From contig NZ_CP050954.1 of assembly GCF_012273015.1 (NCBI RefSeq), forward strand, positions 3,016,001 through 3,080,000: a stretch of 64,000 nt of DNA. The letters are read 5' to 3'. A model generated the notes under the pieces. It did not search any database and was not told the origin of the DNA. It saw nothing but the letters and a program-made list of their open reading frames with translations. A program made the position numbers and the translations under genes. Positions within the stretch are counted from its first letter, which is position 1; the number at the start of each line of letters is the position of its first letter. Positions 17,439 to 25,772 of the stretch are shown here, piece by piece. The DNA is from Hymenobacter sp. BT18. Its GTDB lineage: Bacteria; Bacteroidota; Bacteroidia; Cytophagales; Hymenobacteraceae.

Positions 17439-17663
17439 ATGAAATTTTTACTTAAGACTCTCCTTCTGTTTGTTCTCATCGTAGCTGGCCGATTTGCCAG
17501 AAATTCGGAGCCGCAAACCGCAACCATTGTTCATAAACCCCAGGCAGCTGCAGTGGCTACCCCCTTCTTGGTGCATCAGGTGAGCACACATTCACAAAAT
17601 ATCCGGCAGGTGCCTGGAACGGCTCCGGTAGTGGAGACGGCAGTAGCCATGAGCATTGAATAA
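17439..17663 (+). CDS. Small exported or membrane-anchored hypothetical protein
   Basis: The 74-residue product has a basic then strongly hydrophobic N terminus (MKFLLKTLLLFVLIVAG) that is either a signal peptide or an anchor, followed by a low-complexity Ala/Val/Gln/His segment with no domain. The frame is open from 17400, but the ATG at 17439 gives the correct signal-peptide form. A consensus promoter upstream and a terminator hairpin directly downstream (17671-17694) support a real monocistronic gene. I do not recognise the family. Confidence 0.65.
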   Translation: MKFLLKTLLLFVLIVAGRFARNSEPQTATIVHKPQAAAVATPFLVHQVSTHSQNIRQVPGTAPVVETAVAMSIE

Positions 17664-17670
17664 ATGCAGC

Positions 17671-17694
17671 AAGCGGATCTTTTCCGCTTTTTTT
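17671..17694 (+). terminator. Rho-independent terminator of the small exported protein
   Basis: Stem AAGCGGA / TCCGCTT (17671-17677 and 17683-17689) with a TCTTT loop and a run of T, starting 8 bases after the stop codon. It stands 25 bases from the 3' end of recG, transcribed toward it. Confidence 0.82.
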
Positions 17695-17718
17695 ATGCCT
17701 ATTCTTCTATATAGAAAT

Positions 17719-19818
17719 CTAGCTGATGCGGCTCCAGTTGACGGCCGTAGCCGGCAAACTTTCTATATGCCGGCGAATAGGTTGATTGGCTGGTTTACGC
17801 AAGTCAGGGTCGTCGTGTAGCAGTTCTTGCGCGGCGGCCCTGCTTTCGGTCAGAATGCGGCCATCTTTAGCTAAGTCGGCAATCAGCAGATCCAGCACCC
17901 CGCTTTGCTGGGTTCCCATCAGGTCGCCGGGGCCGCGCAGCTTTAGGTCGATATCGGCAATTTCGAAGCCGTTATTGGTGCGTACCATGGTTTCGATGCG
18001 GGTGCGGGAGTCTTTGCTGAGTTTGTAGCCGCTCATCAGAATGCAGTAGCTCTGGTCGGCACCCCGGCCTACGCGGCCCCGCAGCTGGTGCAGCTGCGAA
18101 AGGCCGAACCGCTCCGTGCTTTCTATGACCATTACGGAGGCATTGGGAACGTTCACGCCTACCTCAATTACGGTAGTGGCCACCATAATCTGCGTTTGTC
18201 GGGCCACGAAGCGCTGCATCTCGGCATCCTTCTCGGCTGCCGACATGCGGCCGTGCACAATGCTGATCTGGTATTCGGGGAAGGCGCGGGCCACGCTTTC
18301 GTACCCGTCCATCAGGTCCTTGTAGTCGGCCATGGCCTCACTTTCCTCGATGAGGGGGTAGACAATGTATACCTGCCGGCCGAGCTTTATCTGGTCGCGC
18401 AGAAATTGAAATACCTTGAGGCGGTTGGAATCGAAGCGGTGGACGGTGACAATGGGCTTACGGCCGGCCGGCAGCTCGTCGATGACGGAAACATCCAGGT
18501 CGCCGTAAAGCGTCATGGCCAGCGTACGGGGAATCGGAGTAGCCGTCATCACCAGCACGTGGGGAATAACGTGCGGGTTCTTTTGCCAAAGCTTGGAGCG
18601 CTGGGCTACCCCAAAACGGTGCTGCTCGTCCATGATGGTGAGCCCCAGGTTGCGGAATTGTACCACGTCCTCCAGCAGGGCGTGGGTGCCTACCAGCATG
18701 TGCATTTCGCCGCTGCGCAGCTGCTCGTGCAGTACGCGCCGCTCGGCCGTGCGGGTGCTGCCCGTGAGCTTCCCGATTTTAAGGCCCAGCATATCGGCGT
18801 ACTGCTTCAGACCAACGTAGTGCTGGTCGGCCAGAATTTCGGTGGGAGCCATCAGGCAGCTTTGGGCCCCGTTGTCGGCAGCCATGAGCATGCTGATGAA
18901 GGCTACAATGGTTTTGCCCGAGCCCACGTCGCCCTGCAACAACCGGTTCATCTGCTTACCGGAGCAAAAGTCTTTGTAGATATCGTGGATAACGCGTTTC
19001 TGAGCCCCCGTCAGATCGAAGGGCATCACGTTCTTATAGAAGTGCACCAGGGAAGGCACTTCGCGAAAAATCTGGCCGGCCAGCTCCACCTTCCGCTGGT
19101 CGCGCTGGCGCAGCAGCTTCAGCTGCACGTAGAATAGCTCCTCAAATTTCAACCGAAACCGGGCGGCCTGCAGGAGTTCCGTGCTCTGCGGAAAGTGAAT
19201 CTGCTGGAAGGCGGTGGCCTTGGGCATGAGGCCGTATTGCCGGATCAGGTCGTCGGACAGGGTTTCCGAGACCTGGGGCAGGGCCAGCTTAAGCAGGTCG
19301 GCCACCATGCGGGCAATGGCTTTGCTATCGACCCGGTGGTAGTTCTTGAGTTTTTCGGTGGTGTTGTAAACGGGCTGCAGGTAGCTCTGCCCCGGCTTTT
19401 GCTCCGACACCTCTTCCAGCTCGGGGTGGGCCATCTGGGGCCGCCCGTTGAACAGGGTAGGTTTACCGAAAACGATATACTCCTGGTGGTTTTTAATGAT
19501 CTTCTCCAGGTAGTTTACTCCTTTAAACCATACCAGGTCCAGCTCGCCGCTGGCGTCGGCGACCTTGGCGACCATGCGCTTCTTCGGACCTTCGCCCAGG
19601 ACCTCCCGGTTGCGCAGAATGCCTTTTACCTGTACGAAAGGTAAGTCGTCGTGCAAGTCGCAGATGTTGTAAAACTGCGTGCGGTCGAGGTAGCGGAAGG
19701 GGTACCGCTGAATCAGGTCGCCGTAGGTGAACAGACCCAGCTCTTTCTGGAGAAGCTGGGCACGCTGCAAGCCGACGCCGCGCAAATACTCAATCTTGGT
19801 CTGGAAAAAGGTACTCAT
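17719..19818 (-). CDS. recG: ATP-dependent DNA helicase RecG
   Basis: RecG drives branch migration and fork reversal during recombination repair. The 699-residue protein has an N-terminal OB/wedge domain (about residues 60-160, VQVKGILRNREVLG), Walker A LLQGDVGSGKTIVAFISM near 290, the DEQHRFGVAQR box near 396, motif III VMTATPIPRTLAMTLYGD, and motif VI-type QLRGRVGRGADQSYCIL near 580. Length is typical (about 690-700). It follows gldD on the same strand with an 80-base gap that holds a hairpin of AATGA-type repeats. Antisense open frames here are shadows. Confidence 0.97.
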   Translation of the reverse strand: MSTFFQTKIEYLRGVGLQRAQLLQKELGLFTYGDLIQRYPFRYLDRTQFYNICDLHDDLPFVQVKGILRNREVLGEGPKKRMVAKVADASGELDLVWFKGVNYLEKIIKNHQEYIVFGKPTLFNGRPQMAHPELEEVSEQKPGQSYLQPVYNTTEKLKNYHRVDSKAIARMVADLLKLALPQVSETLSDDLIRQYGLMPKATAFQQIHFPQSTELLQAARFRLKFEELFYVQLKLLRQRDQRKVELAGQIFREVPSLVHFYKNVMPFDLTGAQKRVIHDIYKDFCSGKQMNRLLQGDVGSGKTIVAFISMLMAADNGAQSCLMAPTEILADQHYVGLKQYADMLGLKIGKLTGSTRTAERRVLHEQLRSGEMHMLVGTHALLEDVVQFRNLGLTIMDEQHRFGVAQRSKLWQKNPHVIPHVLVMTATPIPRTLAMTLYGDLDVSVIDELPAGRKPIVTVHRFDSNRLKVFQFLRDQIKLGRQVYIVYPLIEESEAMADYKDLMDGYESVARAFPEYQISIVHGRMSAAEKDAEMQRFVARQTQIMVATTVIEVGVNVPNASVMVIESTERFGLSQLHQLRGRVGRGADQSYCILMSGYKLSKDSRTRIETMVRTNNGFEIADIDLKLRGPGDLMGTQQSGVLDLLIADLAKDGRILTESRAAAQELLHDDPDLRKPANQPIRRHIESLPATAVNWSRIS

Positions 19819-19820
19819 AG

Positions 19821-19906
19821 ATCAATGAAGAATGAAGAATGAGGAATGAGCAATGAACTGTACCTTCCGGCCATCCTTCATTGCCCATTTTTCATTGCTC
19901 ATTGAT
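19821..19906. repeat. Low-complexity inverted repeat of AATGA units
   Basis: The left arm (19821-19857), made of ATGAAGAATGA and GAGCAATGAA units, and the right arm (19877-19906), TTCATTGCCCA then TTTTTCATTGCTCATTGAT, pair imperfectly across a 19-base loop. The right arm overlaps the last codons and stop of gldD (stop at 19899-19901). The repeat sits between gldD and recG. Confidence 0.6.
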
Positions 19907-20498
19907 ATTTCAGCGTGTTTAGCAGGCGCACAATATCCGTCTTCACGTAGTCGATTACCGGGGCCAGAGAGTCATTGGCCGTGGCTGTGCGGAAGTACAG
20001 GGCCCCGCGGAAGAAGTGCCGGGTACTGTCGGTGGTATAAAACTGAAACTGACTGGGTACTTCCCCGCTGAGCTCAAACACCGAAACCCGCATGCCGCTG
20101 GGCGTTTTCAGAATATTCTCGTCGATGGCCGACGCTTTTATCTCGTGCTTGCTGGTGAGCTTACGGGCATCTTCCAGCATCTTGTTATAGAGCTTGGGAT
20201 TCCGCCGCACATCCGTGTAGGTTATCTGCACATTCGCCCGCAAAGAGGGGTAGTATACATTAATCCAGTGCGGCTGGGCCAGGTAGGAAGAGTCGCGTAG
20301 GATCTTGGCGTACCGGGAGTACTCAAACGTGTACGGATGACCGGGCGCCAGCTGCTGGTAACGGTGCGGGGGCAGGTCGATGCGGTTGTACCCCTTGGGC
20401 TTAGGTGTGTATTCAGGAGACGAGGAGCAGCCAGCGGTAAAAGAGGCCGCTACGAGCAGCATAGCCAGCGCCCGAAAGAAGGAGGAAGAGAAGGACAT
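19899..20498 (-). CDS. gldD: Gliding motility lipoprotein GldD
   Basis: GldD is a lipoprotein required for gliding and type IX secretion in Flavobacterium; it is anchored in a membrane facing the periplasm. The 199-residue product has a lipoprotein signal (lipobox FTAGC, Cys24) and the family sequence PKPKGYNRIDLPPHRYQQL near residue 32, HPYTFEYSRYAKI, and WINVYYPSLRANVQITY near 77. The ATG at 20498 is used; the longer open frame adds 25 residues that do not look like a signal peptide. It lies downstream of ssb and mutY, the setting seen in Flavobacterium, but the gldE gene that usually stands between ssb and gldD is absent. The 3' end is overlapped by a repeat. Confidence 0.9.
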   Translation of the reverse strand: MSFSSSFFRALAMLLVAASFTAGCSSSPEYTPKPKGYNRIDLPPHRYQQLAPGHPYTFEYSRYAKILRDSSYLAQPHWINVYYPSLRANVQITYTDVRRNPKLYNKMLEDARKLTSKHEIKASAIDENILKTPSGMRVSVFELSGEVPSQFQFYTTDSTRHFFRGALYFRTATANDSLAPVIDYVKTDIVRLLNTLKYQ

Positions 20499-20611
20499 CC
20501 GGAAAACAGATTTACCTATCAAAGGTAACCACTGCGAGCTACTATGTTCTACAACGCAAAAAGCCCCGGCCATGTGCCAGGGCTTTTGATAGAGGGTAAA
20601 GCCGGACGGTA

Positions 20612-21037
20612 TTAGAAAGGCAGCTGGTCAAGCTCGGGCTCCTGTCGGAAAGTGACAGGAGCCGCCGTGGCCTGCTCGGGCGCAGAAGGGCCGTCGGTGC
20701 CCGATGGCCGGGCGCTGAGCATGGTAATTTCGTCGGCGACAATTTCGGTGATATACCGGGTCTGGTTGTCCTTGTCCTGGTATTGCCGCGTCCTGAGCTT
20801 TCCTTCAATGTATACCTGTTGGCCCTTTTTCAGGTACTTCTCGGCCATATCGGCCAAGCCGCGCCAAGCCGTGATGTTATGCCATTCCGTGCGCTCTACC
20901 CGGTTACCTTGCTTGTCTTTGTAGTAGTCGTTGGTAGCCAGGGTAAAGTGGGCCACGCTGGCGCCGCCCTCCAAGTGACGAACTTCCGGGTCTTTGCCCA
21001 GATTGCCAATCAGGATTACTTTGTTAATGCCTGCCAT
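20612..21037 (-). CDS. ssb: Single-stranded DNA-binding protein
   Basis: SSB coats single-stranded DNA in replication and repair and recruits partners through its acidic C-terminal tip. The 141-residue protein has the OB fold start MAGINKVILIGNLGKDPEVR, the WHNITAWRGLADMAEKYLKKGQQVYIEGKLRTR core in consecutive segments, and the tip ending DQLPF. The ATG at 21037 is the conserved start; the frame extends upstream without reason. It has its own promoter (21088-21118, minus strand) between mutY and itself, so it need not depend on mutY transcription. Next downstream is gldD. Confidence 0.96.
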   Translation of the reverse strand: MAGINKVILIGNLGKDPEVRHLEGGASVAHFTLATNDYYKDKQGNRVERTEWHNITAWRGLADMAEKYLKKGQQVYIEGKLRTRQYQDKDNQTRYITEIVADEITMLSARPSGTDGPSAPEQATAAPVTFRQEPELDQLPF

Positions 21038-21087
21038 GATCTGATGAATAAGGAGTTGAGTGAAAAATAAGGGTTGGTTTCTGCTAT

Positions 21088-21136
21088 TAAAGATACAATA
21101 GTAAAAACAATATACCAAAAATATTAGCCAAATATA
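21088..21136 (-). promoter_or_regulatory. Promoter region of ssb
   Basis: On the minus strand, TTG (complement of 21116-21118), a 20-base spacer and TATCTTTA (complement of 21088-21095) make a near-consensus Bacteroidota promoter. A second exact -7 word, TATATTTG, is at 21129-21136. The region is markedly AT-rich compared with its surroundings. Confidence 0.55.
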
Positions 21137-22216
21137 TCAGCTAATATAATTAGTAATAAGGATTGGTTTGGGTAGGCTTTCCACTTCCGCCTGCGTGAAG
21201 GGCTGCAGGCCGGTCACGCGCAGCTGCTGGTCGGAGAGGGGAGCCTGCAGCGCCAGGGAGTGGAAACGAACTTCCAGCTTTTGATGACTGAGCACATGCC
21301 GGAAGATAGCGCTGGGCTCCTCTGCATGGTTAATGGCCAGGGTGGCTCCCAGCGCGGCCACGGCATCCAGCAGCGTGGTTGGAGCAATGGCGGGCAATTC
21401 GGTTTCTACCAGGGCAAAATCGTAAAGCCCCTGCCAGATGTCTTTGCCCGTACGCTTGCGCATGTATACCAGATCCTGGTAGCGTAGCACTAAGTAGTGA
21501 AAGTAGCGCGTGCGGGAAGCTTTGGCCTTGCTTTTCACGGGTAGCTCCTGCACCAAGCCATGCTGAAAAGCAAAACAGGTGCTTTGCAGCGGGCAAAACA
21601 GGCAGTCGGGTTTGGCAGGGGTGCACTGCAGGGCGCCAAACTCCATTATAGCCTGGTTGAATTCGGCGGGATGCTCGGCGGGAATCAGCGAGTCGGCCAG
21701 CTGTTGGAATATCTTCCGGCTGGCGGGGGCGGCTATGTCGGCGCTGATGCCGAACACGCGAGCCAGCACCCGGTACACGTTACCATCCAGCACCGCTACT
21801 TTTTCGTCGTAGGCAAAAGAAGCAATAGCCGCCGCCGTGTACTGCCCGACGCCGCGCAGCTTAAGTAAGCCATCGTAGGTGCCGGGGAACTCGCCCCCAT
21901 ATTCCCGCACTATCTGCTGGGCGGTATGGTGCATGTTGCGGGCCCGGGAGTAGTAGCCCAGCCCTTGCCAGTGGCGCAGTACCTCGTCTTCCGGGGCAGC
22001 AGCCAGCGCCTGCACCGTGGGGTAAGAAGCCATGAAATCCAGGAAGTAGGGAAGGCCCTGCTTTACACGGGTTTGCTGTAGAATAACCTCCGACAGCCAG
22101 ATGGCGTAGGGGTCACGGGTATGGCGCCAGGGCAGGTCGCGGCGGTGGCGGGGATACCAGGCCAACAGAGCGGGAGCAAAAAGGGACGAAGCTGGTAGAG
22201 AAGTGGATAGAGCCAA
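21137..22216 (-). CDS. mutY: A/G-specific adenine DNA glycosylase MutY
   Basis: MutY removes adenine mispaired with 8-oxoguanine. The protein has LPWRHTRDPYAIWLSEVILQ near residue 28, the helix-hairpin-helix LLKLRGVGQYTAAAIASFAY with the catalytic aspartate in VLDGNVYRVLARVFG, and the iron-sulfur cluster cysteines C-x6-C-x2-C-x5-C (CTPAKPDCLFCPLQSTC). The C-terminal NUDIX-like 8-oxoG recognition domain follows (FHYLVLRYQDLVYMRKR). The open frame runs to 22402, but the extra 62 residues are unlike MutY and enter the promoter of HU; a TTG at 22216 gives a normal 359-residue protein. That start is inferred. It diverges from HU. Confidence 0.93.
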   Translation of the reverse strand: MALSTSLPASSLFAPALLAWYPRHRRDLPWRHTRDPYAIWLSEVILQQTRVKQGLPYFLDFMASYPTVQALAAAPEDEVLRHWQGLGYYSRARNMHHTAQQIVREYGGEFPGTYDGLLKLRGVGQYTAAAIASFAYDEKVAVLDGNVYRVLARVFGISADIAAPASRKIFQQLADSLIPAEHPAEFNQAIMEFGALQCTPAKPDCLFCPLQSTCFAFQHGLVQELPVKSKAKASRTRYFHYLVLRYQDLVYMRKRTGKDIWQGLYDFALVETELPAIAPTTLLDAVAALGATLAINHAEEPSAIFRHVLSHQKLEVRFHSLALQAPLSDQQLRVTGLQPFTQAEVESLPKPILITNYIS

Positions 22217-22277
22217 GAACTTGAAGACGAAAGGGTTGTAAAAAAGCCCCGGGAGGGAACGGAATACGGGGAAACGC

Positions 22278-22307
22278 TTGTAAAACAAAAAAAGGGGGCT
22301 ACCTTTG
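22278..22307 (+). promoter_or_regulatory. Promoter of the HU gene
   Basis: TTG at 22278-22280, a 19-base spacer and TACCTTTG at 22300-22307, an exact Bacteroidota -7 element. The leader to the GTG start at 22411 is about 100 bases. The same bases are inside the unlikely upstream extension of mutY on the other strand. Confidence 0.72.
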
Positions 22308-22410
22308 TGGCCCCAATTCGCAATCGAACCGCCTATTGGGCAAAGGCTTACGTCTTGAATCGGGGTAGTTTGCCCGCACTTTTTTTTCACTCCATAGTAC
22401 ACTTACCAGC

Positions 22411-22716
22411 GTGACTAAAGCAGAAGTAATTGCCGAAATTGCCGATAAAACCGGCATCGAGAAAGCCGACGTTTCGGCTACCGTAGAAGCTTTCTTCAAA
22501 GTCGTGAAGGATTCAATGGCTGACGGCAACAACATTTACGTGCGTGGCTTTGGCAGCTTCGTAAACAAAAAGCGCGCGAAGAAAGTGGCCCGCAACATCT
22601 CAAAAAACACGTCGATTATCATCGACGAGCACTTCATCCCCAGCTTTAAGCCGTCGAAGACTTTCATCGGCAAAATCAAAAACAGCAAGAAGATCAAGGA
22701 GCTGGCTCAGGCATAA
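22411..22716 (+). CDS. HU/IHF family DNA-binding protein
   Basis: A nucleoid-associated histone-like protein of 101 residues. It starts at GTG (MTKAEVIAEIADKTGIEKAD) and has the HU dimer helices, the GFGSFVNKKRAKKVARNISK beta-arm region and the family's proline-bearing arm (FIPSFKPSKTF). A short lysine-rich tail (KIKNSKKIKELAQA) follows. It has its own promoter and is followed 75 bases later by the TPR protein; HU, TPR protein, small basic protein and RNase G run in one direction and may form an operon linked to translation and RNA processing. Confidence 0.95.
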   Translation: MTKAEVIAEIADKTGIEKADVSATVEAFFKVVKDSMADGNNIYVRGFGSFVNKKRAKKVARNISKNTSIIIDEHFIPSFKPSKTFIGKIKNSKKIKELAQA

Positions 22717-22791
22717 GTTCGTTTCTTCGTAACATTGTGGCAGCGCCGCTAGGTTTTCCTGGAAAGCCGGGCGGCCTGCTTTTTTCTCCGA

Positions 22792-23679
22792 ATGGCTCGT
22801 ATTTCCTCGCACCAACTTCTGTTACTCCTTGTCGCCCTGGCGGTAGTGGGAGCATTGTTTATGCTGCCTAAGGGAATTGTGAAGCCAAAGGAGGGAAAAA
22901 GTGAGCTGGCGCAAACGGCGGCGCGCACGGCCAACCGCGACCAGGGGGCTGCGGCTCCTTCCACGGCTTCCGTAGACGGCGCGGCCGCAATGGGTGGAAC
23001 GGCTGAGCAGCCGCATATGAGTGCTACGCCGGCCCAGCAGAAAGAGCTGGCTCAGCTACGTGCTCGTTACGCCGCGGCCGATGCCACTACCAAGCTCCGC
23101 TTGGCCTCAGACCTGGCCGCTAAGTACGCGGCCGTCACCAAGTTCGACAGTGCCGGTTATTACTACGAGCAAGTAGCTGTAGCCCGTCCTGGCGAGCAAG
23201 CGTGGAAAAAAGCGGCTGACCAGTACTTCGAGGCGTTTAGCTTCGCTGCTACCGAGGAGCGGGCCAAGGCCCTCAGCGCCAAGGCCCGCGAACTGTACCA
23301 GCGGGTGCTGAAAAATAATCCGGACAACCTCGACGCCAAAACCAATTTGGGTATGGCGTACATGGCCAGCGACAACCCGGTACAGGGTGTAGTGATGCTG
23401 CGTGAGGTGCTGGCTACAGACCCTCGCAATGAAAAGGCCCTTTACAATTTGGGGGTGCTGTCCTTGCAGAGCAACCAGGCCGAAAAAGCCGTGGAGCGTT
23501 TCCGGGAGCTGGTGAAATACCATCCCGATAACGTCAGCGGTCAGTTTTACCTCGGCGTTTCCTTGGCCCAAACCGGTAACCGGGCGGAGGCACGTAAGGT
23601 ATTTACGCAAGTCAAACAAAACAGCACCGACCCGGCCCTTTCGGCGTCGGTCGACCAGGAATTGCAGAAGCTGCAATAA
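22792..23679 (+). CDS. Membrane-anchored tetratricopeptide repeat protein
   Basis: The 295-residue product has a single N-terminal membrane segment (about residues 8-25, LLLLLVALAVVGALFMLP), a low-complexity Ala-rich linker, and a helical C-terminal domain with at least three TPR units between about residues 165 and 280: NPDNLDAKTNLGMAYMASDN, DPRNEKALYNLGVLSLQSNQ and HPDNVSGQFYLGVSLAQTGN. It probably acts as a scaffold on the periplasmic side. TPR genes stand at this position next to HU in other Bacteroidota, as far as I recall, but no role is assigned. Confidence 0.88.
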   Translation: MARISSHQLLLLLVALAVVGALFMLPKGIVKPKEGKSELAQTAARTANRDQGAAAPSTASVDGAAAMGGTAEQPHMSATPAQQKELAQLRARYAAADATTKLRLASDLAAKYAAVTKFDSAGYYYEQVAVARPGEQAWKKAADQYFEAFSFAATEERAKALSAKARELYQRVLKNNPDNLDAKTNLGMAYMASDNPVQGVVMLREVLATDPRNEKALYNLGVLSLQSNQAEKAVERFRELVKYHPDNVSGQFYLGVSLAQTGNRAEARKVFTQVKQNSTDPALSASVDQELQKLQ

Positions 23680-23708
23680 TCATTTCTTCAACCTAACCCT
23701 TTTAACCC

Positions 23709-23798
23709 ATGCCCTGCGGTAAAAAAAGAAAGCGTCATAAGATTGCTACCCACAAACGCAAAAAGCGTCTGCGCAAGAACCGTCACAAGAAGAAGTAA
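23709..23798 (+). CDS. Very small basic AURKAIP1/COX24-domain protein (mS38-like)
   Basis: A 29-residue protein starting MPCGKKRKRHKIATHKRKKR and ending in KKK, with 20 Lys/Arg/His residues. It matches the short conserved Bacteroidota proteins assigned to the AURKAIP1/COX24 (mitochondrial mS38) family, so it is probably a small-subunit ribosomal protein that sits in rRNA near the decoding region. The ATG at 23709 is 29 bases after the TPR gene and 213 bases before RNase G. The A-rich stretch before and within the start is normal for highly expressed Bacteroidota genes. It is short enough to be missed by gene callers. The family call rests on sequence recall. Confidence 0.85.
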   Translation: MPCGKKRKRHKIATHKRKKRLRKNRHKKK

Positions 23799-24011
23799 GC
23801 CTTCCGGGGTTTGCTGGCGGGCGTAGCAGCCACGGGCTGTCGACTAAGCGTCCGTCTATCTCTCATTTAGTATCCCCGAGAGTGGCTAATCGTGCGCTTT
23901 CCCCGAGGCTTGGAAGGGAAGCTGGTGCTCTACGCACTGGCTTCCCTTTACGGGTTTCTGGGCTGCACACGCGGCCATGTGCTCAGGTATGCTGCTTAAC
24001 CGCTTAATCCA

Positions 24012-25619
24012 TTGAGTAACGAATTAATCATTAATTCTACTCAGGACGGAGAACGGATTGCCCTGCTACAGGACAAGCGGCTCATCGAATATCATTTCGA
24101 CCGCAACGACACCAACTATTCGGTTGGTGACATCTTCCTGGGTACGGTCAAGAAAGTTATGCCCGGTCTGAACGCCGCGTTCATTGACATTGGGTACCAA
24201 AAAGACGCCTTTCTGCACTACGGAGATCTGGGGGAAAACTTTCCCTCGCTCAATAAGTGGGTGAAGGGCGTTCATTCGCAGAAAATTGCCGTTGGGCCGC
24301 TCAAAACCTTTCAGTTTGACGGGCAGCTCGACAAGGTTGGCAAAATAGCCGACACCCTGAAAAAGGGCCAGCAGCTGCTGGTTCAGATCATCAAGGAGCC
24401 AATTTCGACCAAAGGGCCGCGCCTGTCCACGGATATTTCCATGGCCGGCCGCTACCTCGTGTTGGTGCCTTTTTCCAATACCATCAGTGTCTCGAAGAAA
24501 ATCGTGAGCAAGACGGAGCGGGAGCGGCTTAAGCGCCTCATTGCCTCCATCAAGCCCGAAAACTTCGGCGTCATCATTCGCACCGTGGCCGAAGGCCGCG
24601 AAGTGGCTGAGCTCGACAAAGACATGCAAAGCATGGTGGACAACTGGCAACAGCTGTTCCAGACGCTGCGTAAGGCCAAGCCCAACGAGAAAGTGCTGGG
24701 CGAACTGGGCCGAAGCAGCTCCATGCTGCGGGATATGCTCAACGAGTCGTTCGACTCCATCATCGTGGATTCGCCCCCGATGTACGAGGAGATGCGCAGC
24801 TACCTGCAAAAGATTGCTCCCGATAAGGTAGGCCTGCTCAAGCTGCACAACGCCAAAGTGAAGGTGTTTGAGCAGCACGGCATTGAAAAGCAGCTTAAGT
24901 CGCTGTTTGGCAAAACTGTGACGGTGCCCGGCGGCGGCTACCTCGTCATTGAGCACACCGAGGCCCTGCACGTAGTGGACGTAAACTCCGGCAACAAGAG
25001 CAACCAGGAAGGCGACCAAGAGGCTACTGCCTTGATGATCAATATGCTGGCTGCTAAGGAAGTAGCCCGTCAGCTCCGCTTGCGCGACATGGGCGGCATC
25101 ATCGTCGTCGATTTCATTGACATGAAGTCGGCCGAAAGCCGGAAAAAGGTAGAGGATGCCGTGAAGGATGTGATGAAGCACGATAAAGCACGCTTTACCA
25201 TTTTGCCCATCACCAAGTTCGGCCTCTTGCAGATAACCCGGCAGCGCGTACGCCCCGCCGAGAATATCGTAACGGGCGAGGTATGTCCTACCTGCGGGGG
25301 CACGGGCAAGATTTCGGCTTCTATTCTGGTAACGGACGAAATCGACAACAGCATCGAGGACCTGCTGGTGACGCAAAACCAGTCAGGCGTGACGCTGAAC
25401 GTGCACCCGTTCCTGCATGCCTACTATACCAAAGGTCTGGTGAGCCGCCAGATGAAGTGGTATCTGAAGTACTACAAATGGGTGAAAGTGATGAAAGACA
25501 CTTCCCTCGGCATTACCGAATACCGCATCGAGGACGAGTACGGCGAAGAAATTGAGCTGCACTCGGCAGCAGCGGCCATGAGCCGACTGCAGGACCGCGA
25601 AGTGGAAATTGTAGAATAA
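24012..25619 (+). CDS. rng: Ribonuclease G/E family endoribonuclease
   Basis: RNase G processes rRNA precursors and decays mRNA. The 535-residue protein has an N-terminal S1-like RNA-binding segment (GDIFLGTVKKVMPGLNAAFI, then DIGYQKDAFLHYGDL), the catalytic metal region HVVDVNSGNKSNQEGDQEAT near residue 320 and GGIIVVDFIDM near 360, and the zinc-link cysteines in CPTCGGTGK near 420. Length is typical of RNase G rather than E, with no degradosome tail. The start is a TTG at 24012 giving (M)SNELIINSTQDGERIALL, which is the conserved N terminus in this phylum. A terminator follows at 25662. Confidence 0.95.
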   Translation: MSNELIINSTQDGERIALLQDKRLIEYHFDRNDTNYSVGDIFLGTVKKVMPGLNAAFIDIGYQKDAFLHYGDLGENFPSLNKWVKGVHSQKIAVGPLKTFQFDGQLDKVGKIADTLKKGQQLLVQIIKEPISTKGPRLSTDISMAGRYLVLVPFSNTISVSKKIVSKTERERLKRLIASIKPENFGVIIRTVAEGREVAELDKDMQSMVDNWQQLFQTLRKAKPNEKVLGELGRSSSMLRDMLNESFDSIIVDSPPMYEEMRSYLQKIAPDKVGLLKLHNAKVKVFEQHGIEKQLKSLFGKTVTVPGGGYLVIEHTEALHVVDVNSGNKSNQEGDQEATALMINMLAAKEVARQLRLRDMGGIIVVDFIDMKSAESRKKVEDAVKDVMKHDKARFTILPITKFGLLQITRQRVRPAENIVTGEVCPTCGGTGKISASILVTDEIDNSIEDLLVTQNQSGVTLNVHPFLHAYYTKGLVSRQMKWYLKYYKWVKVMKDTSLGITEYRIEDEYGEEIELHSAAAAMSRLQDREVEIVE

Positions 25620-25661
25620 TTGACGGCCGTTTTCTGCGAAACCCCGCCTGACAAGTAGAAG

Positions 25662-25698
25662 AAACGCCCGCGCTGCTGAAAGCAACGCGGGCGTTTTC
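25662..25698. terminator. Rho-independent terminator after RNase G
   Basis: Stem AAACGCCCGCGCTGCT / AGCAACGCGGGCGTTT with one mismatch and a GAA loop, flanked by A on the left and T on the right. It separates RNase G from the convergent beta-barrel gene. Confidence 0.85.
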
Positions 25699-25772
25699 CG
25701 TTAACTAGGCTTTTGGCTGAAGGCTGGTTCGGGTAACCGATTAATGGGTTAGCCATTCAGCCATTTACCTTT

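Noticed and set aside
23890..23998. A 35-codon hydrophobic frame between the small basic protein and RNase G
   Set aside because: It starts with GTG, has no promoter or conserved motif I know, and such short frames are expected by chance in GC-rich sequence.
24066..25376. Antisense 436-codon frame in the RNase G gene
   Set aside because: Shadow of a certain gene; composition typical of antisense translation.
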